This document shows, piece by piece, positions 1-7,504 of a stretch of DNA of 11,288 nt. The number at the start of each line of letters is the position of its first letter. Position 1 is the first letter of the stretch. The stretch covers positions 1 through 11,288 of the forward strand of contig JAEYQQ010000200.1 of NCBI GenBank assembly GCA_023409955.1. Direction: 5' to 3'. The stretch is from Bacillota bacterium. GTDB taxonomy: Bacteria; Bacillota; Clostridia; Christensenellales; Aristaeellaceae. The notes under the pieces are model-generated. The model saw only the letters and a program-made list of their open reading frames with translations. It was not told the origin of the DNA and ran no database searches. Made by a program: the position numbers and the translations under genes.

Positions 1-640
1 GCAGTATACGGTGGCTGCAAACTATTCCATTTCCTCATGACAGCCATGGTAGATTTATATCAAATATGTACTATGTCAAACAGAGACTTCATGAAGCTTC
101 ACTCTAATCTATATATGGATTATGCCATATTTAATTATTAATGTAAATAAATGAATAAATTAAATACATCAACTAATTGTCTCTCCATTCGATTTTGTCT
201 ATGTTATAGGTGTGACAATAAAAAACAAACAAGAGATAAGTTGTGCAAAGGGCAGGAGCATCTTGTCACAAATGAAGACCTAGTATAGTGCAAGACCGCC
301 TAGGCCTTTTTATGGTTTCCTAAGAAATCATTGCGGCGCGGATCTGGAGTTTTCAAGTGAAATGGTCATTGTGTACCACCTACTTATGGGGTAAGAAATT
401 TATGCTCCAAGGGATATCTTCAGGTTTATCCACTCGGGAGAATCTCTGGCGAAAGTTCAGGTGTACCAAACATCTTGAAAGTTCTAAAGCGGTGGACTGG
501 CCAACGTAATCAGATTAGGTGAACGTGTTCTATGTAGGTATTAACGCTTAATTTGAATGTGTGTCGTATTAAGCACCAACGCCTAAGCCGTAAATCTAGT
601 CATCTAATGCATTAAATCGACGCCAATGACAATGCCCATG
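1..640. other. Gene-free, degenerate region
   Basis: I see no intact gene, tRNA or rRNA here. Bases about 60-250 are clearly more AT-rich than the rest of the window. Between about 290 and 540 the plus-strand frame containing base 338 reads through a protein-like stretch (ADLEFSSEMVIVYHLL, then EIYAPRDIFRFIHSGESL) but is broken by stops near 392, 476 and 485, so at best it is a decayed gene fragment whose family I do not recognise. The stretch probably marks the edge of the locus, where insertions or decay have occurred. Confidence 0.5.
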
Positions 641-652
641 ATGGTATGCTAG

Positions 653-1063
653 CTGTCCGAGGGCAATGTGAACCTGTCCATTTTGGGTACTGCGGGCGGC
701 ACAAGCAACACCATAACTGGCGGCATAAAGGTCCAATACTCCGAACCGGACTATGGTGCCACTTGGAGCGCCTGGGCGGCCTACACCACCGTATGCACCA
801 TCAGAGCGTCAGGCTCCATCTCCGTGGCCTCCTCCTCCACCTGTGGCCAGTATCGCCGGTTCCAGCTGCGGACCCTGGTCGCTGCTGGCTATGATTGGTA
901 TTCTGGATGCTAAACAATGAGCCGAGCATTACTGCATTACGGGCCAACAGCAGCGGCGTCAGGGATATCAGCCTTTTTCATTCCTCATCCATCCAACATG
1001 TACTGTGGTCTTGCAAGCGTTGTAACATGAACCCATTTGCACTTCTTGTAAAAAAGGGTGTAT
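653..1063 (+). pseudogene. Remnant of a phage tail/Ig-like structural protein (frameshifted)
   Basis: From 653 (just after a TAG stop) an open frame runs to the TAA at 911-913. It includes a stretch reading GGIKVQYSEPDYGATWSAW, followed by YTTV, GQYRRFQLRT and YDWYSG. From memory of the family, this pattern resembles the repeated beta-sandwich modules of Bacillota prophage tail or minor structural proteins, which typically read KVQYS..GSTWSAW.. and YRRF.VRT.GAAG..YYSGW. The expected W after SG is replaced by C and a stop. The adjacent frame from 910 continues open (LNNEPSITALRANSSG) to a stop at 1061-1063, as if one base had been lost near 908. There is no convincing start codon or ribosome site. 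It is best read as a short prophage relic or a similar surface-protein fragment. Family assignment is tentative. Confidence 0.35.
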
Positions 1064-1074
1064 AGTGTTACAAT
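1046..1074 (+). promoter_or_regulatory. Sigma-A-type promoter for the AraC regulator
   Basis: A -35 box TTGTAA (1046-1051, 4 of 6 matches to TTGACA) is followed after exactly 17 bases by a -10 box TACAAT (1069-1074, 5 of 6). An overlapping alternative is TTGCAC (1037-1042) with TATAGT (1061-1066) at 18-base spacing. Either would start transcription about 30-40 bases before the regulator's start codon, so the regulator has its own short leader. Confidence 0.6.
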
Positions 1075-1112
1075 GACCTTTAGTATACCGTTGTGACGGA
1101 GTTGGTTGATGT

Positions 1113-2963
1113 ATGTTAATGAAGATGAACCTGCATGGTTCAAAATCATGTAAAAGGTTTTTTCTTTCTGTTATCTCTTTGCTGTTGACGGTTATGCTAC
1201 TGTTCTCCGTATTTTTCTACAGCCGGTTTATCAAACGTCAAAAAGAAGATATTGATCAGCGGGCGCAGGAGAGCGTTGAGCGGATCGAAAATTGGATGAA
1301 CACGCAGTATCAGGAAATGATGCGTATCGTGTTGGAGATCAACAATGATGGAATCTTCAGTTACGTGCAAATTACCTCCAAGTCCCAGCGGGAAGCTCTA
1401 TTGGAGGAGCTGATCCGCTATGTGAGCGGCAATAACTTTTGGCAGGATATGAGCTATGTAAGCATGCTGGACGAGGAAACCGTGTATTCCAGTCAGGGCA
1501 TTTTTGAGAAGGAAAGCTTTGCTAAGTATGTATATGGTGTAAAGGACAGTTTTGACGAAGCGGGCTTTCTGGCAAGGCGGAGTCATCAATCATTTATGAC
1601 AATATCAGTAGACGATATAATTGTCAGGCAGTACCCCCTGGCGGTTATGGCCTATGTATATGGACTTCCGCATATGAGCAGCAGCCCAAAACGGCTGATT
1701 ACCTTTTATGTTAAGAAGGGGACTGTCGACGACATCGTGAGACAGTTCCTGCCCTGTGAAGTGTTGGACGTTCGATTTTATGAGCGAGATACCCTTGTAT
1801 ACACGCTGAACGGCTGTGCCGAATTGCCCAAGGATGCGGTGACGGTACACTGTACGGGCAATGCAGGACAGTACCGTTATGAGCTGATCGCCGAACCCGG
1901 GGTGCTATATACCGATTATTATGCTACTCAGTTGTTCTATTTCCTCACGCTGGGCGTCATGATCGTGGTCATGCTGTTGGCCGGCTGGATGGTAGCACTG
2001 TACAATTATCAGCCGCTGCATCAGCTGGTGAGCAAGTACACCAGCGGACGTAAAGGCAATCTGGACGAATATGCACTGCTTAACGAGCTAGTAGAGGATA
2101 CCATTGAGCAGAAAAGGGAGATCCAGAAAAAACTGTTCATCTCCAACATGGTTTGGGATCAGTACGAATCTATCGACAGTCTCAATCAGGATGCGCAAGA
2201 GGCAGGCGTAGTGTTTGAGTATCCGGAGTTTACCTGCTGTGCGCTGGAGTACACGGATGCAGAAAAGAGCCGCGATCTCTCTGTCCGTATCTGCGAAGAA
2301 CTGGATACGCTTTATACCATGGCCATTTGTGCCAAGGGTGACGGCTGCAAGCGGCTGATCATCGTCATTAACCATACCGGAACGCCGGAGGCACGCAATA
2401 TAGCAGAGCGGGTATTCCAGAGTATGGAACATGTGCGTGTGGGTGTGGGTACACGGGTACAGGATACCATGCACCTGTCCGAGTCCTATCACAACGCCCG
2501 CTTTGCCCTGCATGAAGCGCGGGACCGGGATGTTTCCTTTTTGCTGTATGAGGATCTGCCGGAACCGGAAACTGCAGAATCCACAGAGCGTGCGGAAAAG
2601 GAAGAACACACACGCGCAAAAGTGCCTGCCAATACCGATCTTTTATCCGGCATTCTAGAATGCATGCAAAGCAATCTCTCGGAGACCGGTATGTCCCTGG
2701 AATTCATCGCCGGGAAATGCGGTATCAGTGCATCCTACCTGGTGCGCTACTTTAGGGGCTGCATGAATGTGACGCCCATGCAGTATGTGGACTCACTGCG
2801 CATGGACATTGCCAGAAGATTGCTGACTACTACCACTCAGTCCCTTCGGGAGATCGTGGAGCAGTGTGGCTACCTGGATGAATCCAATTTTGCCCGCAAG
2901 TTCAAAAAGATCGAAGGCATCACGCCTATGCATTACAGAAAGATAAATTGGAAAGGCGTGTGA
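1113..2963 (+). CDS. Membrane-anchored AraC-family transcriptional regulator
   Basis: A 616-residue one-component sensor-regulator that probably activates the downstream sugar operon. Visible order: a basic N-terminus and transmembrane helix (about residues 15-38); an extracytoplasmic sensing region (about 39-272), starting with a helical segment; a second transmembrane helix (about 273-297); a cytoplasmic region with a degenerate GGDEF-like fold (about 340-470, including VRVGVGTRVQD followed by SYHNARFAL, typical of YesN/AraC regulators of sugar loci); a charged linker (about 485-505, TAESTERAEKEEHTRAK); and a C-terminal AraC DNA-binding domain (about 508-612). The two helix-turn-helices are around MSLEFIAGKCGISASYLVRYF and SLREIVEQCGYLDESNFARKF, ending in the classic GITPMHYRK. 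The ATG at 1113 sits 11 bases after a weak GGAG (1098-1101); in-frame ATGs at 1119 and 1125 are alternatives. Membrane-bound AraC regulators of this build commonly sit next to LplABC-type transporters and need no partner kinase. The signal sensed cannot be told from the sequence. Confidence 0.9.
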   Translation: MLMKMNLHGSKSCKRFFLSVISLLLTVMLLFSVFFYSRFIKRQKEDIDQRAQESVERIENWMNTQYQEMMRIVLEINNDGIFSYVQITSKSQREALLEELIRYVSGNNFWQDMSYVSMLDEETVYSSQGIFEKESFAKYVYGVKDSFDEAGFLARRSHQSFMTISVDDIIVRQYPLAVMAYVYGLPHMSSSPKRLITFYVKKGTVDDIVRQFLPCEVLDVRFYERDTLVYTLNGCAELPKDAVTVHCTGNAGQYRYELIAEPGVLYTDYYATQLFYFLTLGVMIVVMLLAGWMVALYNYQPLHQLVSKYTSGRKGNLDEYALLNELVEDTIEQKREIQKKLFISNMVWDQYESIDSLNQDAQEAGVVFEYPEFTCCALEYTDAEKSRDLSVRICEELDTLYTMAICAKGDGCKRLIIVINHTGTPEARNIAERVFQSMEHVRVGVGTRVQDTMHLSESYHNARFALHEARDRDVSFLLYEDLPEPETAESTERAEKEEHTRAKVPANTDLLSGILECMQSNLSETGMSLEFIAGKCGISASYLVRYFRGCMNVTPMQYVDSLRMDIARRLLTTTTQSLREIVEQCGYLDESNFARKFKKIEGITPMHYRKINWKGV

Positions 2964-3015
2964 CAAAAACATATTCATTAAATGACAATGTTCACAAATA
3001 GAATATGGAATATTC
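2961..3015 (+). promoter_or_regulatory. Candidate AraC-binding repeats, palindrome and weak promoter
   Basis: TGACAA occurs at 2961-2966 (overlapping the regulator's stop codon) and again at 2983-2988, a 22-base spacing, i.e. about two helical turns, as is common for direct-repeat half-sites of AraC-family activators. Just downstream, TAGAAT (2999-3004, 5 of 6 to TATAAT) could be a -10 box, with only a poor -35 at the expected distance, which fits an activator-dependent promoter. A perfect 6+6 palindrome GAATAT-GGA-ATATTC lies at 3001-3015. ATATTCA is also repeated at 2971-2977 and 3010-3016. The roles are inferred from position and symmetry only. Confidence 0.4.
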
Positions 3016-3026
3016 AAATTACTGCA

Positions 3027-3067
3027 CTCTGCTTGTAGATGAATGTTGAAGCAAGCAGGGCTTTTTT
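3027..3067 (+). terminator. Rho-independent terminator or leader attenuator
   Basis: A 9-base-pair stem (3027-3035 with 3052-3060, core CTGCTTG/CAAGCAG plus one G-T pair) with a loop of 16 bases is followed at once by a C and six T (3062-3067). It would end the regulator transcript. If the operon promoter lies upstream at about 2976-3004, the hairpin falls inside the operon leader and could act as an attenuator. The large loop makes it weaker than a textbook terminator. Confidence 0.6.
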
Positions 3068-3124
3068 GTATGATTCGGACAAGAAGGGACGCGAAAGTTC
3101 CCAAAATTGAAAGGGGTATGTCGA

Positions 3125-4687
3125 ATGAAAAGGTTCCTGGCTATCCTGTTAGTGCTAATGCTGCCCGCCTGCGCATTGGCCGATTTCCCGCTGACGACCA
3201 ATGGAGAGTCGCTGCACATTATGGTGAACAACTCTTCCCTGCAGCCGGACATGAGTCAGGTGAAAATGTGGCAGGCTTATGCGGCAATGACTGGCGTCAA
3301 CATCGAATGGGAAAACATCCCGGCTGGTACAGCATCGGAAAAATTGAACATGGCGTTTGCCTCCGGAGAACTGCCGGACGTGTTCCTCAAGTTTGGCATC
3401 AGTGCGGACAATCAGATCAAATTCGGCTCTAATGAAGGTTATCTTATCAACCTGAACGAAGGCGATCTGTTGGCAACCTACGCCCCCAATTTCTACGCTT
3501 ATATGAAGGCGCATCCGTCCATCGAGGCGGCTCTGACCATGCCAGACGGCGCGATCTATTCTCTGCCGCAGATCATTGAATCCGTCCCCAACAAGGTTGC
3601 GGCGAAGATGTTTGTCAACAAAACTTGGCTGGACAAGCTCGGCCTTGAGATGCCCAATACGACGGAAGACCTGTATAACGTCCTGGTAGCTTTCAAGAAC
3701 GGCGATCCCAACGGCAACGGCGTGGCGGATGAAATCCCCTTCGGTGCGCCCAACTTCAACTACATCTACTACTCTTTGATCGGTGCCTTCGGCGGCGGAA
3801 CCCGCGGCGTGCATGACACCGTTGTGGATGCAGATCCTCAGACCGGTTACCCCCGCATCCTGGGTGCCAGCGAGTCTTGGAAAAACATGCTGACCTTCTG
3901 CAACAAACTGTACATCGAAGAGCTGCTGGATAACGCCATCTTCACCATGAAGGATGCGCAGTATACCGCCAATGCGGCCGAGGATAAGTACGGTGTCATC
4001 GTATACACCAACTTCTCCAACATTCCGGAAGCGATCGCCGAAAACTTCATCGGCATCGAAGAAGCCCTCGAAGGCCCCAATGGCGACAAGTTCTGGTTCC
4101 CTGTTCGCTCTGACCTGCATTCCATTGGCAACTGGGTCATCACCTCCGAGTGTGAGAACGTACCTCTGGCGCTCCAGTTCGTTGATTACTTCTACACGGA
4201 AGAGGGCGTGAAGTTCTTCAACTACGGCACCGAAGGCGACTGCCACGTTGTGGGCCAGGATGGCTCATTGACCTTTGTGGATGCGGTGTATGAGTCTGTT
4301 GCTTCCGGCATCAGCTTTGACGCTGCGGTTTCCCCGTACGTTACCTGCGGTGGCAATAACCCGGTCATCGTTATGGAAAAGTACTTCTACGGCGGTGAGA
4401 CCAAGCCTGTTCCGGCTGCGGCGGCCCATGCAATGGAAGCATACTTCCCCACTGAGATTTGGCCGATTTTCACCTACACGTCTCAAGAAGGCGAAGAGGC
4501 TTCCGTGATCCGTACCGATATCAGCAATTTTGTAAACACCATGCGTGCAGCTTTTGTGACCGGCGAAGAGTCCCTTGAGAACTGGGATGCATACGTCAAG
4601 CAGATCAACAACATGGGGGCTGATCGTCTTTGCGAGATCGTCAATCAGGCGTATATGCGCAGCCTGCAGCTTACTGCCGCTCAGTAA
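3125..4687 (+). CDS. Sugar ABC transporter substrate-binding protein (LplA type)
   Basis: Extracellular solute-binding protein of 520 residues that would capture a carbohydrate and deliver it to the two permeases encoded next. The size suits the large LplA-like binding proteins. The start chosen is ATG 3125, because AAAGGGG (3110-3116) lies 8 bases upstream; an in-frame TTG at 3107 overlaps that ribosome site and is unlikely. Residues 1-19 (MKRFLAILLVLMLPACALA) form a signal peptide with a probable signal peptidase I site after ALA. Cys16 sits in LPAC, a poor lipobox because of the proline. The mature protein contains DPNGNGVADEIPF (194-206), the calcium-loop-like signature typical of this family, as well as SGELPDVF (80-87) and the later VDYFYTEEGVKFFNYGTEG region (353-371), also typical. 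The substrate is not identifiable from sequence alone; the neighbours suggest an amino-sugar-containing glycan or derivative. Confidence 0.9.
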   Translation: MKRFLAILLVLMLPACALADFPLTTNGESLHIMVNNSSLQPDMSQVKMWQAYAAMTGVNIEWENIPAGTASEKLNMAFASGELPDVFLKFGISADNQIKFGSNEGYLINLNEGDLLATYAPNFYAYMKAHPSIEAALTMPDGAIYSLPQIIESVPNKVAAKMFVNKTWLDKLGLEMPNTTEDLYNVLVAFKNGDPNGNGVADEIPFGAPNFNYIYYSLIGAFGGGTRGVHDTVVDADPQTGYPRILGASESWKNMLTFCNKLYIEELLDNAIFTMKDAQYTANAAEDKYGVIVYTNFSNIPEAIAENFIGIEEALEGPNGDKFWFPVRSDLHSIGNWVITSECENVPLALQFVDYFYTEEGVKFFNYGTEGDCHVVGQDGSLTFVDAVYESVASGISFDAAVSPYVTCGGNNPVIVMEKYFYGGETKPVPAAAAHAMEAYFPTEIWPIFTYTSQEGEEASVIRTDISNFVNTMRAAFVTGEESLENWDAYVKQINNMGADRLCEIVNQAYMRSLQLTAAQ

Positions 4688-4702
4688 TCTGAACACGGCC
4701 AT

Positions 4703-4736
4703 GGGCGGGGTGAATAACACCTCGCCCTTCTTGATT
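4703..4736 (+). terminator. Strong hairpin between binding-protein and permease genes
   Basis: GGGCGGGGTG (4703-4712) pairs completely with CACCTCGCCC (4718-4727) through a 5-base AATAA loop, giving ten base pairs with one G-T pair. It is followed by the moderately T-rich TTCTTGATTTT. The tract is broken, so read-through is likely. Such hairpins after a binding-protein gene usually stabilise its mRNA or partly terminate transcription, giving more binding protein than permease. That role is inferred. Confidence 0.65.
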
Positions 4737-4749
4737 TTATGGAGGGCAT

Positions 4750-5700
4750 ATGAAACACATCGAAATGAGCTCTCGAACCCACAAGCAGCTATGGATGCAT
4801 TCCTGGAAAAGGTCGCTGATCAAGTACTGGGATCTGTATCTTCTGATCTTTCTGGTGTTGGTCTGGATGGTCATATTCAAGTACGGCCCCATGTATGGAA
4901 CCATTATTGCTTTTGAGGATTTTTCTCCCAGCAAAGGCGTGTTCGGATCAAAATGGGTGGGCTTCAAGCATTTTCAGCGCTTTTTCAATTCCTATAACTT
5001 CAAGGACATCCTGTTCAATACCGTAAAGCTCAGCATGGTCCAGCTGATCTGTGCGTTTCCGATGCCGATCATTCTGGCACTGGTGCTTAACGAAGTAGGG
5101 AACCATCGGTACAAAAAGCTGGTACAGACCGTGACTTATGCACCGTTCTTTCTTTCTACGGTGGTCATGGTCGGTTTGATCGATGCATTCCTGTACCCGA
5201 ATACCGGCCTTTTAAATGTGCTTCTGTTAAAGCTGGGTGGGAATTCGGTGAACTTCATGGCCAAGGAAGAGTACTTCCGGCCGATTTTCATCATTTCACA
5301 CATCTGGAAGGCGACCGGCTGGGGTTCCATCATATATATGTCTGCACTCACCAGCATCGATCCGCAGCTGTATGAGGCAGCCAAGATCGACGGCGCAAAC
5401 CGCTTTCGCGCTCTTCTGAATGTGACCATTCCGGCGATTCTGCCTACGGCCATCATCATGCTGATCCGTGACTGCGGCAGCATCATGGACGTCGGCTTTG
5501 AAAAGGCGTATCTTATGCAAAATGACCTGAACATGGGTGCTTCGGAAGTGATCTCCACCTATGTGTACAAGGTGGGTATGGTCAATTCGCAGTACAGTTA
5601 TTCCACAGCGGTCAATCTATTCAACTCCGTGATTAATCTGGTCATGCTTCTTGTTGTTAACAAGATTTCCCGATCGGTATCCGAAACCAGCTTGTGGTAA
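4750..5700 (+). CDS. Sugar ABC transporter permease (LplB type)
   Basis: Inner of two membrane subunits of a carbohydrate importer, 316 residues, normal length for LplB-like permeases of the MalF/UgpA group. A cytoplasmic N-terminus with several basic residues (about 1-26) leads into the first helix (about 27-45) and then the family-typical KYGPMYGTIIAFEDFSP segment. Further helices are at about 92-113, 128-148, 176-200, 222-240 and 284-304. The EAA loop that docks on the ATPase is visible as EAAKIDGANRFRALLNVTIP (209-228). GGAGG (4741-4745) precedes ATG 4750 by only 4 bases; the in-frame ATG at 4765 is a possible alternative start. No ATPase is encoded here, which is usual for this family since a shared MsmX-type ATPase encoded elsewhere often serves several importers. 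Confidence 0.92.
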   Translation: MKHIEMSSRTHKQLWMHSWKRSLIKYWDLYLLIFLVLVWMVIFKYGPMYGTIIAFEDFSPSKGVFGSKWVGFKHFQRFFNSYNFKDILFNTVKLSMVQLICAFPMPIILALVLNEVGNHRYKKLVQTVTYAPFFLSTVVMVGLIDAFLYPNTGLLNVLLLKLGGNSVNFMAKEEYFRPIFIISHIWKATGWGSIIYMSALTSIDPQLYEAAKIDGANRFRALLNVTIPAILPTAIIMLIRDCGSIMDVGFEKAYLMQNDLNMGASEVISTYVYKVGMVNSQYSYSTAVNLFNSVINLVMLLVVNKISRSVSETSLW

Positions 5701-5712
5701 AGGAGGATGTGC

Positions 5713-6609
5713 ATGAAGTCCAATCACATTCGCAGATCTAATGAGGATCGCGTATTTTCCATTGTGACCTACACGATTGCAACCATCGCGCTCATCATTA
5801 CACTGTACCCGCTAGTCTATTGCATCAGCGCTTCCTTCAGCGCACCGATGGAGGTCGTTCGGGGAAATGTGCTGTTGTTCCCCAAGAAGGTCACATTGAT
5901 GGCCTATCAAGCGGTGATCAAAAACAAATCCATGTTCACCGGTTATGCCAACACCATCTTTTATACGCTGCTTGGTACAGCGATGAATCTGGTCATGACC
6001 ATTGCTGCTGCCTATCCACTTTCCAAGCGGGATTTCAGAGGCAGAAATGGGATCACCTTCCTGTTTACCATTACGATGTTCTTCTCCGGCGGCATGGTGC
6101 CTAACTTCCTGCTGATACGCCAGCTGGGGCTGTATAACACCATCTGGGCGTTGCTGCTGCCCGGCTGTGTCAGCGCTTGGAACCTCGTTATCATGCGCAC
6201 CTACTTCCAAACGTCCATTCCGGAAGAGATCTGTGAATCCGCGTATATGGACGGATGCAGCAACATCGGTTCACTTCTGCGTATCGTGCTGCCCCTCTCG
6301 GCTCCCATCATTGCGGTAATGGTGATCTTCTACGGCGTCGGGCACTGGAACTCTTATTTCAATGCGCTGCTGTACTTGAAGTCCAGGGAAAAGTATCCGC
6401 TGTCACTAGTGCTCCGCGAGATCTTGCTGCAAGGTATGGGCCAGGAAAAGACCGGTGCTGAGGTCATTGACTCCGTAGCCGACCTTTTGCTGTTTGAAAC
6501 GCTGAAATATGCGGTCATTATCGTATCCAGTGTGCCGATGCTTATTCTGTACCCGGCGCTGCAGCGGTATTTTGTTAAGGGCACCATGGTCGGCTCTTTG
6601 AAAGGATGA
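5713..6609 (+). CDS. Sugar ABC transporter permease (LplC type)
   Basis: Second membrane subunit of the importer, 298 residues, MalG/LplC-like. ATG 5713 is chosen because AGGAGG (5701-5706) is 6 bases upstream; an ATG at 5707 directly abuts the ribosome site and is unlikely. The N-terminal helix is at about 14-40, followed by the family-typical YPLVYCISASFSAP. Other helices are at about 78-100, 114-136, 140-160, 190-210 and 264-286. A FFSGGMVPNFLLIRQLGL segment (123-140), typical of LplC/YtcP proteins, is present. The EAA loop reads ESAYMDGCSNIGSLLRIVLP (175-194); it starts ESAYMDG instead of the usual EAA..DGA, a mild variation. It ends with YFVKGTMVGSLKG, a common C-terminus in this family. 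It follows the first permease after 12 bases and is almost certainly co-transcribed. Confidence 0.92.
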   Translation: MKSNHIRRSNEDRVFSIVTYTIATIALIITLYPLVYCISASFSAPMEVVRGNVLLFPKKVTLMAYQAVIKNKSMFTGYANTIFYTLLGTAMNLVMTIAAAYPLSKRDFRGRNGITFLFTITMFFSGGMVPNFLLIRQLGLYNTIWALLLPGCVSAWNLVIMRTYFQTSIPEEICESAYMDGCSNIGSLLRIVLPLSAPIIAVMVIFYGVGHWNSYFNALLYLKSREKYPLSLVLREILLQGMGQEKTGAEVIDSVADLLLFETLKYAVIIVSSVPMLILYPALQRYFVKGTMVGSLKG

Positions 6610-6615
6610 TGAGAA

Positions 6616-7491
6616 ATGCGTTTATCCACTTCAACCAATATCATGGATCGCTACCAGCGTGTGCAGGGCGTGATATCCATGGAAGATTGCATGAAACGGT
6701 GCCATGCAGCAGGCTATCGTGTGCTGGATATGAACTTATGCGACATGAGCAACCCAGGTATGCCCCTGGCCCAGGACGATTGGGATGCGTGGGTGCACCG
6801 GATCGCCGATCTGGCAGCGGAGCTTGGCGTTGAGTTCACTCAATCCCATTCCCATTTTTACCATTTCCTGAACCCCAAGGTAGAAAACCGGGAGTTTCAT
6901 GATGAAATGATCCGCCGGTCCTGTATTGCCTCTGGCATACTCGGCGTCAAGTGGATGACGGTGCATGCTTCCACGGAAACACAGACCCGCGGCTATTCAC
7001 ACAAAGCGTCCAGGGCAGGCAATCTGGAATACTTTCCGCCCTATTTTGAACTGGCGTTCAAGCACAATGTGGGCGTAGTCATTGAAAACATGTTTGATCC
7101 GACGCCCATCCAGCGCACCTATACCGCTGCGCCGGAGGATTTGATCGACCTGGTGGATGCTTTCAATGATTCCCGCGTGCAGGTCTGCTGGGACTTTGGT
7201 CATGCCAATCTTGTGGGATACGACCAATGCGACGCACTGCGTATGGTGGGCAAGCGCTTAAAGTCCACGCATTTTGCAGACAACCATGGTGTGAAAGATG
7301 AGCACCTGCTGCCTTTCTATGGCGATATCGATTGGGTGCCTATTATGAAAACGCTGAAGGAAATCGGATATGATGGGGATATCACATACGAGGTAACACC
7401 GTTCCTTGATCGTGTTCCGCCCCAGGTGCGCGACAGTGCGCTCCGGCACACCGTCGAAGTGGGCGAGTATCTGCTGAGCCTAGCCAGATGA
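6616..7491 (+). CDS. Sugar phosphate isomerase/epimerase-like TIM-barrel protein
   Basis: A 291-residue protein of the xylose isomerase-like TIM-barrel (AP endonuclease 2) superfamily, most likely a cytoplasmic metal-dependent isomerase or epimerase acting on the imported sugar or its oxidised form. Likely metal and catalytic residues stand on successive barrel strands: SHSHF (77-81), VHAS (116-119), IEN with Glu157, CWDFGHAN with Asp193 and His196, STHFADNHG with His219 and His224, and TYEV with Glu259. GDIDW (236-240) is the usual motif after the sixth strand. AAAGGA (6601-6606), overlapping the end of the permease gene, serves as ribosome site. The family covers many reactions (tagatose, psicose, inosose, hydroxypyruvate), so the substrate is unknown. 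Its place directly after the permeases suggests an early step after uptake. Confidence 0.85.
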   Translation: MRLSTSTNIMDRYQRVQGVISMEDCMKRCHAAGYRVLDMNLCDMSNPGMPLAQDDWDAWVHRIADLAAELGVEFTQSHSHFYHFLNPKVENREFHDEMIRRSCIASGILGVKWMTVHASTETQTRGYSHKASRAGNLEYFPPYFELAFKHNVGVVIENMFDPTPIQRTYTAAPEDLIDLVDAFNDSRVQVCWDFGHANLVGYDQCDALRMVGKRLKSTHFADNHGVKDEHLLPFYGDIDWVPIMKTLKEIGYDGDITYEVTPFLDRVPPQVRDSALRHTVEVGEYLLSLAR

Positions 7492-7504
7492 GAGGGGAAA
7501 CGTG

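Noticed and set aside
295..313. GCCTAGGC followed by five T as a terminator
   Set aside because: The palindrome has no loop, so a stable hairpin of useful length cannot form.
2088..2609. Minus-strand open frame of 173 codons inside the AraC regulator
   Set aside because: It contains a low-complexity THTHTH stretch caused by a GTGTGGGTGTGGGT run in the real gene and has no support.
3086..3102. GGGACGCGAAAGTTCCC as an operator or hairpin before the binding-protein gene
   Set aside because: Only four continuous base pairs (GGGA/TCCC) form cleanly; too short to claim as a real site.
3155..4246. Long open frame of 363 codons on the minus strand, antisense to the binding-protein gene
   Set aside because: It lies wholly inside a confidently identified gene, has no recognisable domain or ribosome site, and its composition is what the reverse strand of a GC-biased gene gives.
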